DNA of 63,804 nucleotides from Rhodocyclaceae bacterium (GCA_020445665.1 JAGRGD010000225.1:1-63804); one strand, 5' to 3'; numbered from the stretch's first letter, positions 9,081 through 18,885 are shown. A program made the numbers and translations. The notes: generated by a model from the sequence alone, not told the origin.

Positions 9081-11258
9081 TCAGCCCTTCGCCTTGAACT
9101 GCTGGCGGTAGCTGTGCAGCAGCGGTTCGGTGTAGCCGCTCGGCTGAGCGCAGCCTTCGAAGATCAGCGCACGGGCGGCCGCGAAGGCGGTGCTGGTGTC
9201 GAGATGGCCCGCCATCGGCCGGTACAGCGGGTCGCCCGCATTCTGGCCATCGACCACCGCGGCCATACGCTGCAGGGTCGCGTCCACTTCGGCCTGGGTG
9301 ACGACGCCGTGGCGCAGCCAGTTGGCGATGTGCTGGCTGGAGATGCGCAGGGTGGCGCGGTCTTCCATCAGGCCGACGTCGTTGATATCCGGCACCTTCG
9401 AGCAGCCGACGCCCTGTTCGACCCAGCGCACCACGTAGCCGAGGATGCCCTGGCAGTTGTTGTCGAGCTCCTTCTGGCGATCCTCGGCGCTCCACTCGGC
9501 CTTGGCGACGACCGGAATCGTCAGCAGGTCGGTCATCAGCCTGTCGGACTCGGCGTCCAGGTCGAGCTTCTCGATCTCCCGCTGCACGTCAGCGACCTTC
9601 ACCTGGTGATAGTGCAGGGCGTGCAGCGTGGCGGCCGTCGGCGACGGCACCCAGGCGGTGTTGGCGCCCGACTTCGGATGGCCGATCTTCTGCTCCAGCA
9701 TCGCCGCCATCAGGTCCGGCATGGCCCACATGCCCTTGCCGATCTGGGCTTTGCCGCGCAGGCCGCAGGCCAGGCCGATCAGCACGTTGCGGCGCTCGTA
9801 GGCGGCGATCCACTGGCTGTTCTTGATATCACCCTTGCGCATCATCGGCCCCGCCTCCATGGCGGTGTGCATCTCGTCGCCGGTGCGGTCGAGGAAGCCG
9901 GTGTTGATGAACACCACGCGGGCCGGCGCGGCCGCGATGCAGGCCTTGAGGTTCACGCTGGTGCGGCGCTCCTCGTCCATGATGCCCATCTTGATGGTGT
10001 TCTCGGGCATGCCGAGCAGCTGCTCGACGCGGCCGAACAGCTCGCTGGCGAAGGCCACCTCGGCCGGGCCGTGCATCTTCGGCTTGACGATATAGGTGCT
10101 GCCGGTGCGCGAGTTGCCCCTGCGGGTCAGGTCGCGCTTGGAGATCAGCATCGTCACGACGCCGTCGAGGATGCCCTCGGGCACCTCGTTGCCGGACTCG
10201 TCGAGGATCGCGGGGTTGGTCATCAAGTGGCCGACGTTGCGCACGAACAGCAGCGCGCGGCCGTGCAGCGCGACGGTGCCGCCGTTCGGGGCGGTGTACG
10301 CCCGGTCGGCGTTGAGCCGGCGCTCGACGGTCTTTCCACCCTTCTGGAAGCTGTCGGTCAGGTCGCCATTGATGAGGCCCAGCCAGTTGCGATAGATCAG
10401 GGTCTTGTCTTCGGCGTCGACGGCGGCCACCGAGTCCTCGCAGTCCATGATCGTGGTCAGCGCCGACTCGAGCACGATGTCGTTCACGCCGGCGGCGTCG
10501 CTCTTGCCGATCGCGCCGGCCCGGTTGATCTGGATCTCCAGATGGAGGTCGTTGCTGCCGAGCAGGATCGCCGACGGGCTGGCGGCGTCGCCCTGGAAGC
10601 CCTTGAACTGGGTGCCGTCCTTCAGGCCGACGGTGCTGCCGTTGGCCAGGGATACGGCCAGAGCGCCGCCGGCCACGGCATAGGCCTTGGCGTCGCCATG
10701 GGAGCCCCCCGCCAGCGGCGCGGCATCATCGAGGAACTGGCGGCCGAAGGCGATGACCCTGGCGCCACGGGCCGGGTTGTACCCGGCACCGCGCTCGGCG
10801 CCGCCGGCGTCGGGGATCGCGTCGGTGCCGTACAGGGCGTCATAGAGCGAACCCCAGCGGGCATTCGCAGCATTCAGGGCGTAGCGGGCGTTCATCACCG
10901 GCACGACCAGCTGCGGGCCGGCCTGAATCGCGATCTCGGCATCCACGTTCTGGGTGGTGATGCGCACGTCCGCGGGCACTGGCTGAAGGTAGCCGATCGA
11001 CTCCAGGAAGGCGCGATAGGCCGCCATGTCGGTGATCGGACCCGGGTTGGCCCGGTGCCAGGCATCGAGTTCGGTCTGCAGGCGGTCCCGCTCGGCCAGC
11101 AGCGCCTTGTTCTTGGGCGCCAGGTCATGGACCAGGGCATCGAAGCCGCTCCAGAACGCGGCGGGATCGACGCCGCTGCCCGGCAGGGCTTCTTGTTCGA
11201 TGAACTGGTGCAACTGGCTGGACACCTGGAGGCGGCCGCACTGGATACGCTCGGTCAT
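9081..11258 (-). CDS. glcB: Malate synthase G
   Basis: 725 aa, compared with 723 in E. coli. The start chosen is the ATG of [16 protein letters not shown]; a longer frame adds 23 non-conserved residues. It condenses glyoxylate and acetyl-CoA to malate. Signature stretches include [18 protein letters not shown], the [13 protein letters not shown] region, [19 protein letters not shown] and [18 protein letters not shown], the last carrying the catalytic aspartate of the family. It is a monocistronic gene with its own terminator, divergent from a LysR gene that may regulate it. It would use glyoxylate from glycolate or two-carbon substrates. No isocitrate lyase gene is in the window. Confidence 0.97.
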   Translation of the reverse strand: MTERIQCGRLQVSSQLHQFIEQEALPGSGVDPAAFWSGFDALVHDLAPKNKALLAERDRLQTELDAWHRANPGPITDMAAYRAFLESIGYLQPVPADVRITTQNVDAEIAIQAGPQLVVPVMNARYALNAANARWGSLYDALYGTDAIPDAGGAERGAGYNPARGARVIAFGRQFLDDAAPLAGGSHGDAKAYAVAGGALAVSLANGSTVGLKDGTQFKGFQGDAASPSAILLGSNDLHLEIQINRAGAIGKSDAAGVNDIVLESALTTIMDCEDSVAAVDAEDKTLIYRNWLGLINGDLTDSFQKGGKTVERRLNADRAYTAPNGGTVALHGRALLFVRNVGHLMTNPAILDESGNEVPEGILDGVVTMLISKRDLTRRGNSRTGSTYIVKPKMHGPAEVAFASELFGRVEQLLGMPENTIKMGIMDEERRTSVNLKACIAAAPARVVFINTGFLDRTGDEMHTAMEAGPMMRKGDIKNSQWIAAYERRNVLIGLACGLRGKAQIGKGMWAMPDLMAAMLEQKIGHPKSGANTAWVPSPTAATLHALHYHQVKVADVQREIEKLDLDAESDRLMTDLLTIPVVAKAEWSAEDRQKELDNNCQGILGYVVRWVEQGVGCSKVPDINDVGLMEDRATLRISSQHIANWLRHGVVTQAEVDATLQRMAAVVDGQNAGDPLYRPMAGHLDTSTAFAAARALIFEGCAQPSGYTEPLLHSYRQQFKAKG

Positions 11259-11383
11259 GGTCTCGACTCTCTTCTGATGACGACAAAACGATGCGCCGGG
11301 CGGAGATCCCGACACCGCTGCGTCCATTATGGGAGCAGTGGCGACGGCCGCACCGGGCGACGATAGGCGGCAGTCTAATGCCT

Positions 11384-11440
11384 TACCTCTGGTTCAGAAA
11401 TGGTTGTTTCGTACTTATTAGATGTACCTCAGGTTTAGAA
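11384..11440. promoter_or_regulatory. Pair of 16-bp direct repeats between glcB and a LysR gene
   Basis: TACCTCTGGTTCAGAA at 11384-11399 and TACCTCAGGTTTAGAA at 11425-11440 match at 14 of 16 positions and are 41 bp apart, about four helical turns. The second copy ends 7 bp before the LysR start codon. They are placed as operator sites for the divergent LysR protein, with possible autorepression and control of glcB. This is inferred from position and repetition only. Confidence 0.5.
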
Positions 11441-11447
11441 TCCGGCC

Positions 11448-12353
11448 ATGGACAAGCTCAAGCAGATGCAGGCCTTCGTCTCCGCGGTCGAACTCGGCAG
11501 CCTGGCCCGGGCCGCGCAGGCGGTCGGCGTCTCGCCGGCCATGCTGGGGCGGCGCGTCGATGCCCTCGAGCGCCGCCTCGGCGTGCGGCTGCTTCATCGC
11601 TCGACCCGTCACCTGACCCTCACCGAGGAGGGGCAGCTCTTCCTCGAACGCTGCCGGCGCGTCTTCGCCGAGCTGGAACTGGCCGAGGAACTGATGGGCG
11701 CCTCGCGGGAGTCGGCGGTCGGCCACCTCCGTGTCACCGCACCGGCAGGCTTCGGCCGGCGTCATGTGGCGGTGCATGCCGCGAGCTTTCTCGCCGCCAA
11801 CCCGAAGGTCCAGTTGTCCTTCGATCTGACCGACCAGGTCGTGGACGTCGCCCGCCAGGGCTACGACCTGGGTATCCGGATCGGGGCGGTGGCCGACACC
11901 GACCTCGTCGCGATCCGCCTCGCCGCCAACCGGCGCGCGGTGTGCGCCGCGCCGTCCTACCTGGAGCGGCACGGCGTACCGCGAGAGCTGTCCGACCTGC
12001 AGCACCACAACTGCCTGGTGTTCACCCCCCAGGGTGGCCAGACCGGCGGCTGGAGCTTCCGCCGGGATGGCAAGTCCGTGACGATCCGGGTCAGCGGCAA
12101 TCCCGACTGCAACGACGGCGAGATGCTCCACCGCTGGGCCCGCGCCGGGGTCGGCCTGGCGTGGCGCTCCACCTGGGAGATCCAGCGCGAGCTGGGTCGG
12201 GGCGAACTGGTCACGGTGCTCGATGAGTTCGCAATCCCCGACTACGATGTGCGCGCGGTGTATCCCCAGCAGCGTCATATCCCCGCCAAGGTGCGGTTCT
12301 TCGTCGAGCACCTGAAGACGGTCTATGCGTCGGCGGGCTACTGGGACGGGTGA
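11448..12353 (+). CDS. LysR-family transcriptional regulator, divergent from glcB
   Basis: 301 aa. The N-terminal winged helix-turn-helix is MDKLKQMQAFVSAVELGSLA, then RAAQAVGVSPAMLGRRVDALE, the CrgA-like subgroup pattern. The C-terminal region is a periplasmic-binding-like effector domain. It faces glcB across 189 bp containing a pair of near-identical direct repeats, so regulation of malate synthase is a reasonable guess. The effector is unknown. No clear Shine-Dalgarno sequence precedes the ATG, and the second direct repeat occupies that position. Confidence 0.88.
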   Translation: MDKLKQMQAFVSAVELGSLARAAQAVGVSPAMLGRRVDALERRLGVRLLHRSTRHLTLTEEGQLFLERCRRVFAELELAEELMGASRESAVGHLRVTAPAGFGRRHVAVHAASFLAANPKVQLSFDLTDQVVDVARQGYDLGIRIGAVADTDLVAIRLAANRRAVCAAPSYLERHGVPRELSDLQHHNCLVFTPQGGQTGGWSFRRDGKSVTIRVSGNPDCNDGEMLHRWARAGVGLAWRSTWEIQRELGRGELVTVLDEFAIPDYDVRAVYPQQRHIPAKVRFFVEHLKTVYASAGYWDG

Positions 12354-12367
12354 GAATCGCGCCCGCG

Positions 12368-13288
12368 TCAGTTGAGGAGCGCGGGCCGCCACCTCAGGAG
12401 CAGGCGGAGGCTCCAGTACGCATCGTTGTCGCGCGACGCACCGCCCCGCGCCACTTCGAGCGGGACATAGAGCACCTGTGCCTGCCAATCGACATTGCGC
12501 TGGATGTGGCTTCCCAGGCCAACGCTGAAATAGCGCACGTAGCGCCTCGTGTACAGGCGAGAGCGGTCCAGCGCGTCGCCCAGCAACGGGGCGTGCACCT
12601 GGACGCTGGGCGACAGTCGCGCCACCCCGGCGCCCAGGTGCACACCCAGGCCTTCCGGCTCGGGCTGCCATGACAGCCCCAGATCGGCGCCGACATAGTT
12701 GAGCCGCAACTCGTCTTCTGAGCGGGCGGCGCAGCCGAAGGGGTTTTCGGCCGGGTCCGGGTTGCCAGCGAGACCGGCCGGGCAGGTGATGTCGCCCCGC
12801 GCCCGGCCACGCTGGATGAAGCCGCGAACGCTGACCTGCAGGTCCGGAGTCGCGTGGAAGCCGCGTCCGACCGCCAGTGCAAACAGGCGCTTGGCACGCA
12901 CATCATTGACCTCGATGTCCGGCGTGTAGGCGACTTCTCCGACCAGTCCGGCCGGCAACCCGATCCATGCCCGCAGGCGGCCAAAGAGCGGCGACTTGTT
13001 GAGATCTTCCGCCTTTTCGCCTGCGAAGCCGACCTGCCGCTGCGCGTCGCTCAGGCGCGGAATGGTGGCCAGTTCGGCCGCCAGCGCGATACGTCCCGGG
13101 GCCAGCGCGGGGAGGCCGCCGATGCCGGTCAGCAGTGTCGAGGCCGTCATGAAACTCATGGCCCAGCCCTCCGGGGTTTCGGCGCCCACCCGCTGCTCGT
13201 CCTCGAAAACCTGCTGGGCGAAGGCGGGGCTGAGCGATGCCGCCGCGAGCAGCGCCCATGCCAAGACGACTGGAACTGCGCGAACCAT
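12368..13288 (-). CDS. Secreted protein of unknown function, possible outer-membrane beta-barrel
   Basis: 306 aa with a clear signal peptide (MVRAVPVVLAWALLAAASL, cleavage likely after SPAFA). I do not recognise the family. The mature part has alternating hydrophobic and polar residues, aromatic-rich strands, and a C-terminus of repeated short strands (YVRYFSVGLGSHIQ, VDWQAQVLYVPLEV, YWSLRLLLRW), consistent with an outer-membrane barrel. Two cysteines (ITCP and FGCAA) could form a disulfide. It converges on the LysR gene with 14 nt between the stops and has no evident operon partner. Confidence 0.6.
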   Translation of the reverse strand: MVRAVPVVLAWALLAAASLSPAFAQQVFEDEQRVGAETPEGWAMSFMTASTLLTGIGGLPALAPGRIALAAELATIPRLSDAQRQVGFAGEKAEDLNKSPLFGRLRAWIGLPAGLVGEVAYTPDIEVNDVRAKRLFALAVGRGFHATPDLQVSVRGFIQRGRARGDITCPAGLAGNPDPAENPFGCAARSEDELRLNYVGADLGLSWQPEPEGLGVHLGAGVARLSPSVQVHAPLLGDALDRSRLYTRRYVRYFSVGLGSHIQRNVDWQAQVLYVPLEVARGGASRDNDAYWSLRLLLRWRPALLN

Positions 13289-13472
13289 GAGGTGGCTCCC
13301 TGTCCTGGAAGGTCTCAGTCTAGAACATCGCCAGGGCGGGCGAGGGCGGTTGCGTGGGCGCTCCGGCGGTCACCTGCCCGCTGGCTGGTCGAATTCCGCT
13401 GACATGGGCTGACGAGTCGCAGCCGGGCATCTATTCTGAATGGTCCGGTAATTCAGCCCACAGGGAGATGTC

Positions 13473-14234
13473 ATGCGAGAGATCCTCGGCCTTGCACTCG
13501 TCATTGTCGTGCTGGCGGTTTCCCCGATCACCAGCGCAGCGGAGCACACCGTGACCGTGCGCAGCTTCGCGTTCGAGCCGAACGACCTCACCATCCAAGT
13601 TGGCGACACCGTCACCTTCGTCAACCAGGGCGGCTTCCACGACGTGAAGGCGGACGACGGCAGCTTCGGCAACACCGCATCGAGCACGGCATGGACGTTC
13701 AGCCGAACCTTCACCTCCGCCGGGGAGGTGCGGGTCTACTGCTCGGTTCATAGCGTGCCCGGACGCGACATCAACAGCGGGATGAATGCCCGCATCACGG
13801 TAGCCGAGGCGACCCCCGCGGCAACGTTCCAGATCAATCAAGGGATCTCGGGCAGCTGGTATGACCCCAACAACCCCGGGCAGGGCTTCCTGATCGACGT
13901 GGATCCGACCCTGCCTTTCATCTTCGTCGCCTGGTTCACCTTCGACCTGCCGGACGATAGCGGGGCCGGGAGCAGCAGCCAGCTATGGTTGAGCGGTGGT
14001 GCCGCCTATTCGGGCGGGTCGGCCGAGTTTGACCTGCTGCTGACCGCTGGCGGGCAGTTTGCGGCACCCTCGGGTGCGGTGACCAATACCACCATCGGGA
14101 CCGGTTCGATCAGCTTCACGTCGTGTACCGAGGGCGTGTTCGCCTACCAGATCACGAATCCTCCGGTGAGTGGTTCGATCACCCTGTCGCGCCTCCTCTC
14201 CGGCGGAGCGACCCTGTGTGAGCAGCTGCAGTAG
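13473..14234 (+). CDS. Periplasmic cupredoxin-domain protein with unknown C-terminal domain
   Basis: 253 aa with a signal peptide ending near ITSAAE. Residues about 24-112 form a plastocyanin-type domain: FAFEPNDLTIQVGDTVTFVN, copper ligand H56 in GGFHDVKAD, and C90 and H93 in YCSVHSVPG, with M104 as the likely axial ligand. The His-to-Met loop is longer than in plastocyanin. The remaining 140 residues start with GISGSWYDPNNPGQGFLIDV, a motif I have seen in other secreted proteins of unknown role. The protein may carry or store copper, or transfer electrons. It is divergent from the preceding secreted protein. Confidence 0.75.
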   Translation: MREILGLALVIVVLAVSPITSAAEHTVTVRSFAFEPNDLTIQVGDTVTFVNQGGFHDVKADDGSFGNTASSTAWTFSRTFTSAGEVRVYCSVHSVPGRDINSGMNARITVAEATPAATFQINQGISGSWYDPNNPGQGFLIDVDPTLPFIFVAWFTFDLPDDSGAGSSSQLWLSGGAAYSGGSAEFDLLLTAGGQFAAPSGAVTNTTIGTGSISFTSCTEGVFAYQITNPPVSGSITLSRLLSGGATLCEQLQ

Positions 14235-14255
14235 CGGCCAGCGCCCTCGCGCACC

Positions 14256-15338
14256 TCAGCGCAGGCGGCTGCAGTTGGCGCGGGCGCTGGCCGAGTCAGA
14301 GGATTCCAGCGCGCGGTTCATGCACGCCCAGTAGCGCTCTTCGCGGGCGGCCCGGGCCGCATCGCGCTCCTGGGCCGCCGAGCGCGCGTTCTCGCGGCGT
14401 GCTTCCGCGCTGCGTCGCGCGTTTTCCTGCGCCTGCGCCTGTGCGCTGGCCTGTCGCTGCGCCCGGAGCGTTTCCATGTTGCGTCGGTGTTCCGCCTGCG
14501 CCTGCAGCTCCTCCTGACGCTTCTTCTCGCGCTGCTGGCGGGCTTCGGCATCCCGTGCATCGCGTCTGGCCCAGGCCGCCTGGAGGCGCTCGTCGTTGGC
14601 CTGTTGCTGCGCCTTCCAGGCGTCCCGGGCGGACCGGGACTGTTCGATCGCCGCCGCGTCGGCGGCGTCAATCTGGGCCTTGACGCCCCACTGGGCGGCG
14701 ACATAGGCACCCGCAATGATCGCGATGCCGATGGCGATCGCGACATATCGGCGCGAACGCACCGAATCGTCGTCGAAGGCCGGCAGCGACACCTCGGCGG
14801 CAGGCGCCGCCGCTTCGGGGGCAGGCGATGTGCCCCGCAACTGGTCCATCAGGCGCCGGTCGTAGGCTTCGCGGGCATCCGGCTTGCCCAGCGATTCGAT
14901 CGCGTAGCGCTTGTCCGCTTCCCGGTCTGCACCTTGTTCCGCCAGGTCTGCAATGCGGCGGCGGATGTCGTTGTCGCTGCATTCCGGCGAAAGGCCCAGG
15001 GCGGCGTAGAGCGACCCCTTGCCTGCCGAGGCCAGCGCCGCGGCGAGTTCGCTCCGCAGGCGCCGCAGTGCGGGCGAGGCATCGTCGTCGCCCACGGCAC
15101 GGCTACCACCACCTGCCGTCCCGGCGCTTTGCCGCGGCGGCGCATCGACCAGTGCCAGCGTGGGCGCTGGCGCCCGGTCCGCGGCTGCCAGTTGGTCGTG
15201 ACGGGCGCGGATGTAGAGGACCCGGGCCTGGTCGTGGTTGCCGCCGGCATCCTTCAGCGCCTGTTGCCAGAGCCCCTGCTGAAGCCCCTCTCCGGAAATT
15301 TCGCGGGCGATGCGTTCGAAGTGCTTGCGATCATCCAT
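14256..15338 (-). CDS. Membrane protein with degenerate J-like domain and long coiled coil
   Basis: 360 aa starting at MDDRKHFERIAREISGEG; a longer frame to 15410 lacks conserved character. Residues about 105-165 resemble a J domain (SLYAALGLSPECSDNDIRRR, ending KPDAREAYDRRL). No HPD tripeptide is visible, so it is unlikely to stimulate DnaK in the standard way. One transmembrane segment follows (YVAIAIGIAIIAGAYVAAQW). The rest is a glutamine/arginine/alanine-rich coiled coil of about 130 residues, ending in a region with two cysteines (WACMNRALES, ARANCSRLR). The function is unknown. It is transcribed away from the yhcB-like gene. Confidence 0.6.
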   Translation of the reverse strand: MDDRKHFERIAREISGEGLQQGLWQQALKDAGGNHDQARVLYIRARHDQLAAADRAPAPTLALVDAPPRQSAGTAGGGSRAVGDDDASPALRRLRSELAAALASAGKGSLYAALGLSPECSDNDIRRRIADLAEQGADREADKRYAIESLGKPDAREAYDRRLMDQLRGTSPAPEAAAPAAEVSLPAFDDDSVRSRRYVAIAIGIAIIAGAYVAAQWGVKAQIDAADAAAIEQSRSARDAWKAQQQANDERLQAAWARRDARDAEARQQREKKRQEELQAQAEHRRNMETLRAQRQASAQAQAQENARRSAEARRENARSAAQERDAARAAREERYWACMNRALESSDSASARANCSRLR

Positions 15339-15596
15339 GGTCGTCGTGTCCGGAGCGGGCCGGCACCGATGGCTGGGCGCACCAGTATGACGGGCGCAGG
15401 TGCGAAGCAATTGATGTATCGCAACATATATTGAAGATTCATGGCGACGGCGGTCGGCACATGCCGCCCGGTCACGGGCCGGGGGCGCCCTTCAGGGCGA
15501 AGGGCGGTATCCTTGGGGCATCCGCGTTCAGTCTTGATGGCGCAGCCGGCCCCGCGGCCGGCGTGGCGTTGTCGCGAGTCCAGGGAGTAAGCAAGC

Positions 15597-16262
15597 ATGA
15601 CGGAGCAATTGTGGTGGATGGTGGGCATCGTTGCGGTGATTCTGGCCGCTGCGGTCGGGTTCCTGCTGGGGCGTCGGGGCCAGGGCGATCGCCTGCGTCT
15701 CGCTGAACTCGAGGAGACGGTAGAGCGCCAGAAGGAGGAAATTGCCGGCTACAAGCGGGAGGTCGAGTCCCACTTCGACCGGACGGCGGCGCTGTTCACA
15801 TCCATGGCGGGCAACTACCGCGAACTGTTCGACCATCTCTCGTCGGGCTACGAGAAGCTCTCCGGCGGCTCGGCGCGGGACCTGTTCCGGCAGCGGGTCG
15901 ATGCCGTGCTGCTCGAGGGCGGCGCGACGGTAGCCGAAGAGGCCCCCGAAGCGACCCCGGCCGAAGGGGACGCGACGGCAACGCCCGCCGCCGACAGCGC
16001 CGCGGACGTGGCCGCCACGACGGACGCCGCCGCCGAGGGGCGTGTCGATCCGGTCGCAGCAGCCATGGCAGAGAGCGCCGAAGCGGAGCAGACCGGTGCG
16101 ACCGGGGCCGCGGCGACGGATCTGGTCGAAGACGCCACCACCGAGGTGACGGACTCGGGCGGCGACGGCACCGGCAAGACCGAGGGCGACGTCAAGGCAG
16201 AGGGCGCCGCCGCGCCGGCAGCCGCCGACGAGCCGCCCAAGACGGCTCGGAGCGATCGCTGA
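15597..16262 (+). CDS. YhcB/ZapG-like membrane-anchored coiled-coil protein (DUF1043)
   Basis: 221 aa. An N-terminal membrane anchor (WWMVGIVAVILAAAVGFLLG) is followed by RRGQGDRLRLAELEETVERQ and the DUF1043 motif YKREVESHFDRTAALFTSMA with YRELFDHLSSGYEKL. From residue about 110 the sequence is an acidic, alanine-rich, low-complexity tail longer than in E. coli YhcB. Family members link cell-envelope growth and division. The AGGGAGTAAGC upstream is a plausible ribosome binding site. Confidence 0.82.
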   Translation: MTEQLWWMVGIVAVILAAAVGFLLGRRGQGDRLRLAELEETVERQKEEIAGYKREVESHFDRTAALFTSMAGNYRELFDHLSSGYEKLSGGSARDLFRQRVDAVLLEGGATVAEEAPEATPAEGDATATPAADSAADVAATTDAAAEGRVDPVAAAMAESAEAEQTGATGAAATDLVEDATTEVTDSGGDGTGKTEGDVKAEGAAAPAAADEPPKTARSDR

Positions 16263-16271
16263 ATCGCGGCC

Positions 16272-17141
16272 TCAGGCGGCCAGGGTGCCGTCGCGGTAGT
16301 CGGCCAGCGCCTGCTCGAGTTCGGCCTGCGAGTTCATGACGAAGGGACCGTACTGGGCGATCGGTTCGCCCAGCGGGCGACCGGCGACCAGCAGCAGGCG
16401 CGCATCGGACGTCGCCGTGAGCGCCACCCCGTCGGCCTCCGGATCGTTGGCGAGAACCGCCATCCGGGTCGTCGGGACAGACTCGGCCTCGTCGCCCACC
16501 AGCACTTCGCCGCGATAGACATACAGGAAGGCGTTGTGCCCCGGCGGTAGCGCCTGTGCCAACTGGCGCCCGGCCGGCAGATGGATGTCGAGCAGCAGCG
16601 GTTCGGTCACGGGGCGCTGCACGGCTCCCGATACCCCCTGGCTACTGCCCGCGATGACCCGCACGCGGGTCCCGTCGTCGAGCATCGCTTCGGGGATCTG
16701 CGTCGACGGGATGTCCTGATAGGCGGCGGGCTGCATCTTGTCCTGCGCGGGCAGGTTCAGCCACAGCTGGAAGCCCTCCATCAATCCATCCTCCTGCTCG
16801 GGCATTTCGCTGTGAATGATGCCCCGGGCGGCGGTCATCCACTGGACGTCGCCGTTGTCGAGCAGGCCCTCGCCGCCGGTGCTGTCGCGGTGGCGCATGC
16901 GGCCGGCGATCATGTAGGTGATGGTTTCGAAGCCCCGGTGGGGGTGGGCCGGAAAGCCGGCGATATAGTCATCCGGGTCGTCGGAGCGGAAGGCGTCGAG
17001 CATCAGGAAGGGGTCGAGCCGACCCTGCAGGGGCTGGGTCAGAACCCGGGTCAGGCGCACGCCGGCGCCGTCCGAAGTGGCCATGCCGGCCACCTGCCGT
17101 TCGACGCGTCGGGAGCGGGTGATGGTGTCGGGGTGAGTCAT
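16272..17141 (-). CDS. Pirin family protein
   Basis: 289 aa bicupin. The metal site of the N-terminal cupin shows as FPAHPHRGFETITYMIAGRM and the following ARGIIHSEMP. The C-terminal cupin has LPPGHNAFLYVYRGEV and a conserved QYGPFVMNS. Pirins are iron proteins, some with quercetinase activity. The physiological substrate here is unknown. It lies 105 nt downstream of an azoreductase gene on the same strand and may be co-transcribed with it under the divergent LysR regulator, a common arrangement. Confidence 0.9.
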   Translation of the reverse strand: MTHPDTITRSRRVERQVAGMATSDGAGVRLTRVLTQPLQGRLDPFLMLDAFRSDDPDDYIAGFPAHPHRGFETITYMIAGRMRHRDSTGGEGLLDNGDVQWMTAARGIIHSEMPEQEDGLMEGFQLWLNLPAQDKMQPAAYQDIPSTQIPEAMLDDGTRVRVIAGSSQGVSGAVQRPVTEPLLLDIHLPAGRQLAQALPPGHNAFLYVYRGEVLVGDEAESVPTTRMAVLANDPEADGVALTATSDARLLLVAGRPLGEPIAQYGPFVMNSQAELEQALADYRDGTLAA

Positions 17142-17246
17142 GGTGTCTCTCCTGTTGCCCCCGCCGGATGGTCCGCCGGCGCCGCGGTCCGGCAGCCTGC
17201 GGGGTTCACCCGGGGGGGTGATCCGATGCGGTTCGGCGCCCGCGTT

Positions 17247-17852
17247 TCAGCTCTGCGCCACCACCGATGCGAGTTCTCGCTCGGCGGCCTCGCGGGCGGC
17301 GGCGAGGCTCTCCTCGCCCATCGCCACGCCTTCCACGTAGAGGAAGCGGACGTCGGTCATGCCCAGGAAGCCCAGCACGGTCTTCAGGTAGGGCACCTGG
17401 GTGTCCATCTCGCTATCACGGTAGCGACCGCCGCGGGCCAGCGCCACGTACACCGTCTTGCCGGTCAGCAGGCCGACCGGGCCGTTCTCGGTGTAGCGGA
17501 AGGTGACGCCGGCCCGTGCGATGGCGTCAATCCAGTGCTTGAGCTGGGCGGGGATGGTCAGGTTGTACATCGGCACGCCAAGCACAATCGTGTCCGCGGC
17601 CTGCACCTGGGCGATGGCCCGGTCGTCGATCGCGACGCGGGCGGCCTGTTCGGCGGTCCGTGTCTCGGCCGGCGAGAAGAGCGCCTGCAGCGCCGCTTCG
17701 TCGAGGACCGGCTGCGGATCGGTGGCCAGGTCGCGGCGGACGAGCCGGGCCTCCGGATGGCTTTCGAGCAGGCGTGCAACGATGCGCCCGGCGAGGCGGG
17801 TGGACTCGGAGCCCTCACTTCGGGCGGAAGAATTGATTTGCAGGATGTTCAT
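17247..17852 (-). CDS. azoR: FMN-dependent NADH-azoreductase
   Basis: 201 aa, the usual length for AzoR. The start is at [15 protein letters not shown]; 32 upstream codons in frame are not family-like. The flavodoxin-like fold shows [36 protein letters not shown] and [13 protein letters not shown]. The enzyme is a quinone and azo-compound reductase using NADH and FMN, and may protect against quinone stress. It is divergent from a LysR gene with 85 bp between the start codons. Confidence 0.9.
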   Translation of the reverse strand: MNILQINSSARSEGSESTRLAGRIVARLLESHPEARLVRRDLATDPQPVLDEAALQALFSPAETRTAEQAARVAIDDRAIAQVQAADTIVLGVPMYNLTIPAQLKHWIDAIARAGVTFRYTENGPVGLLTGKTVYVALARGGRYRDSEMDTQVPYLKTVLGFLGMTDVRFLYVEGVAMGEESLAAAREAAERELASVVAQS

Positions 17853-17926
17853 GGTCGGCACCTCTCGATTGGGGTGATGCCACTTTATTTCGAACATCCT
17901 GTGCGATAAATAGCGGATTTGGATAA

Positions 17927-17950
17927 GATTGTTCCGTATGGGGAACAATC
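17927..17950. promoter_or_regulatory. Perfect inverted repeat overlapping the LysR start codon
   Basis: GATTGTTCC at 17927-17935 and GGAACAATC at 17942-17950 form a perfect 9-bp inverted repeat around a 6-bp spacer (GTATGG). The LysR ATG lies inside the spacer. Binding here would block translation or transcription of the regulator and could also control azoR. It is a strong autoregulatory operator candidate. Functional assignment is inference. Confidence 0.6.
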
Positions 17951-18885
17951 AAGCCGCGTCTGCGGCCGACCTGCTGCTGTTTGCCGAGGTGGTGGAGGCC
18001 GGTAGCTTCACCGCCGCAGCCGACCGTCTCGGCCTGCCGAAGTCGTCGGTCTCCCGCCGGATCGCAGCCCTCGAGGCGCGCCTTGGCGAACGCCTGCTCA
18101 CACGCAGCACGCGCCGTCTGGCCTTGACCGACTTTGGCTCTGCGCTGCAGGCCCACGCCCGCCGCGTCGCCGAGGAGGTCGAGGCGGTGCAGGCCCTGGC
18201 CGAACATCGCCGCAGCGAACCGAGTGGTCTGCTTCGGGTGTCGATGCCGGGGGATTTCGCGATGCTGACGCTGCCGCAGATGCTCACCGACTTCACCCGT
18301 CGGCACCCGCGGATCGTGCTTCAGCTCGACCTTTCCCCTCGTCGGGTGGATCTGCTGGCAGAGAATTTCGACCTGGCGATTCGCATGGGTGTGCTGCCCG
18401 ATGACGCGACCCTGGTCGCCCGCCGCCTGGCCGAGTTCGAGTTCGGCCTTGTGGCGGCGCCGGCCTACCTGGCCGTGGCAGGGATGCCCCGCCACCCCGA
18501 GTCGCTGCCCGCCCACCGCTGCATCGCCGTGCTGACCCGCGACGGCCGCTCGATGCCATGGCACCTGCAACGCGAGGCCGAGCACTGGAGCGGCGCACTG
18601 GCGGAACCGATCGCGGCCAACTCGATGGGCGTACTGGTGCAACTGGCGCGGGCAGGGGCCGGCATTGCCGCGGTGAGCCTGCACTACGTCGAAGAGGCCC
18701 TTGAGCAGGGGGAACTGGTGCGACTGTTGCCGGATTGGCGCATGCCCTCCAACCCGGCCTGGGCGGTCATGCCGAGCCGGCGGCTGGTGCCGCCCAAGAC
18801 CCGCGCCTTCATCGATGCCCTCAAGGGGGAACTGGCCCGCTGGGCCGGGCCCGGCCGCCCCGTCGCGCCCGGCCCCGCAGGGTGA
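17938..18885 (+). CDS. LysR-family transcriptional regulator, divergent from azoR
   Basis: 315 aa from the ATG at 17938; a TTG three codons upstream is possible. The N-terminal helix-turn-helix is [20 protein letters not shown] with [20 protein letters not shown]. The C-terminal half is a typical effector-binding domain. A perfect inverted repeat surrounds its start codon. It probably controls the azoR-pirin unit, as such pairs often do. The inducer is not known. Confidence 0.88.
   Translation: MGNNQAASAADLLLFAEVVEAGSFTAAADRLGLPKSSVSRRIAALEARLGERLLTRSTRRLALTDFGSALQAHARRVAEEVEAVQALAEHRRSEPSGLLRVSMPGDFAMLTLPQMLTDFTRRHPRIVLQLDLSPRRVDLLAENFDLAIRMGVLPDDATLVARRLAEFEFGLVAAPAYLAVAGMPRHPESLPAHRCIAVLTRDGRSMPWHLQREAEHWSGALAEPIAANSMGVLVQLARAGAGIAAVSLHYVEEALEQGELVRLLPDWRMPSNPAWAVMPSRRLVPPKTRAFIDALKGELARWAGPGRPVAPGPAG

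Noticed and set aside
9114-11366. A 750-codon frame on the plus strand opposite glcB
   Set aside because: It is the exact antisense of a well-supported malate synthase G. GC-rich DNA keeps antisense frames open by codon bias. Its product has no recognisable domain.
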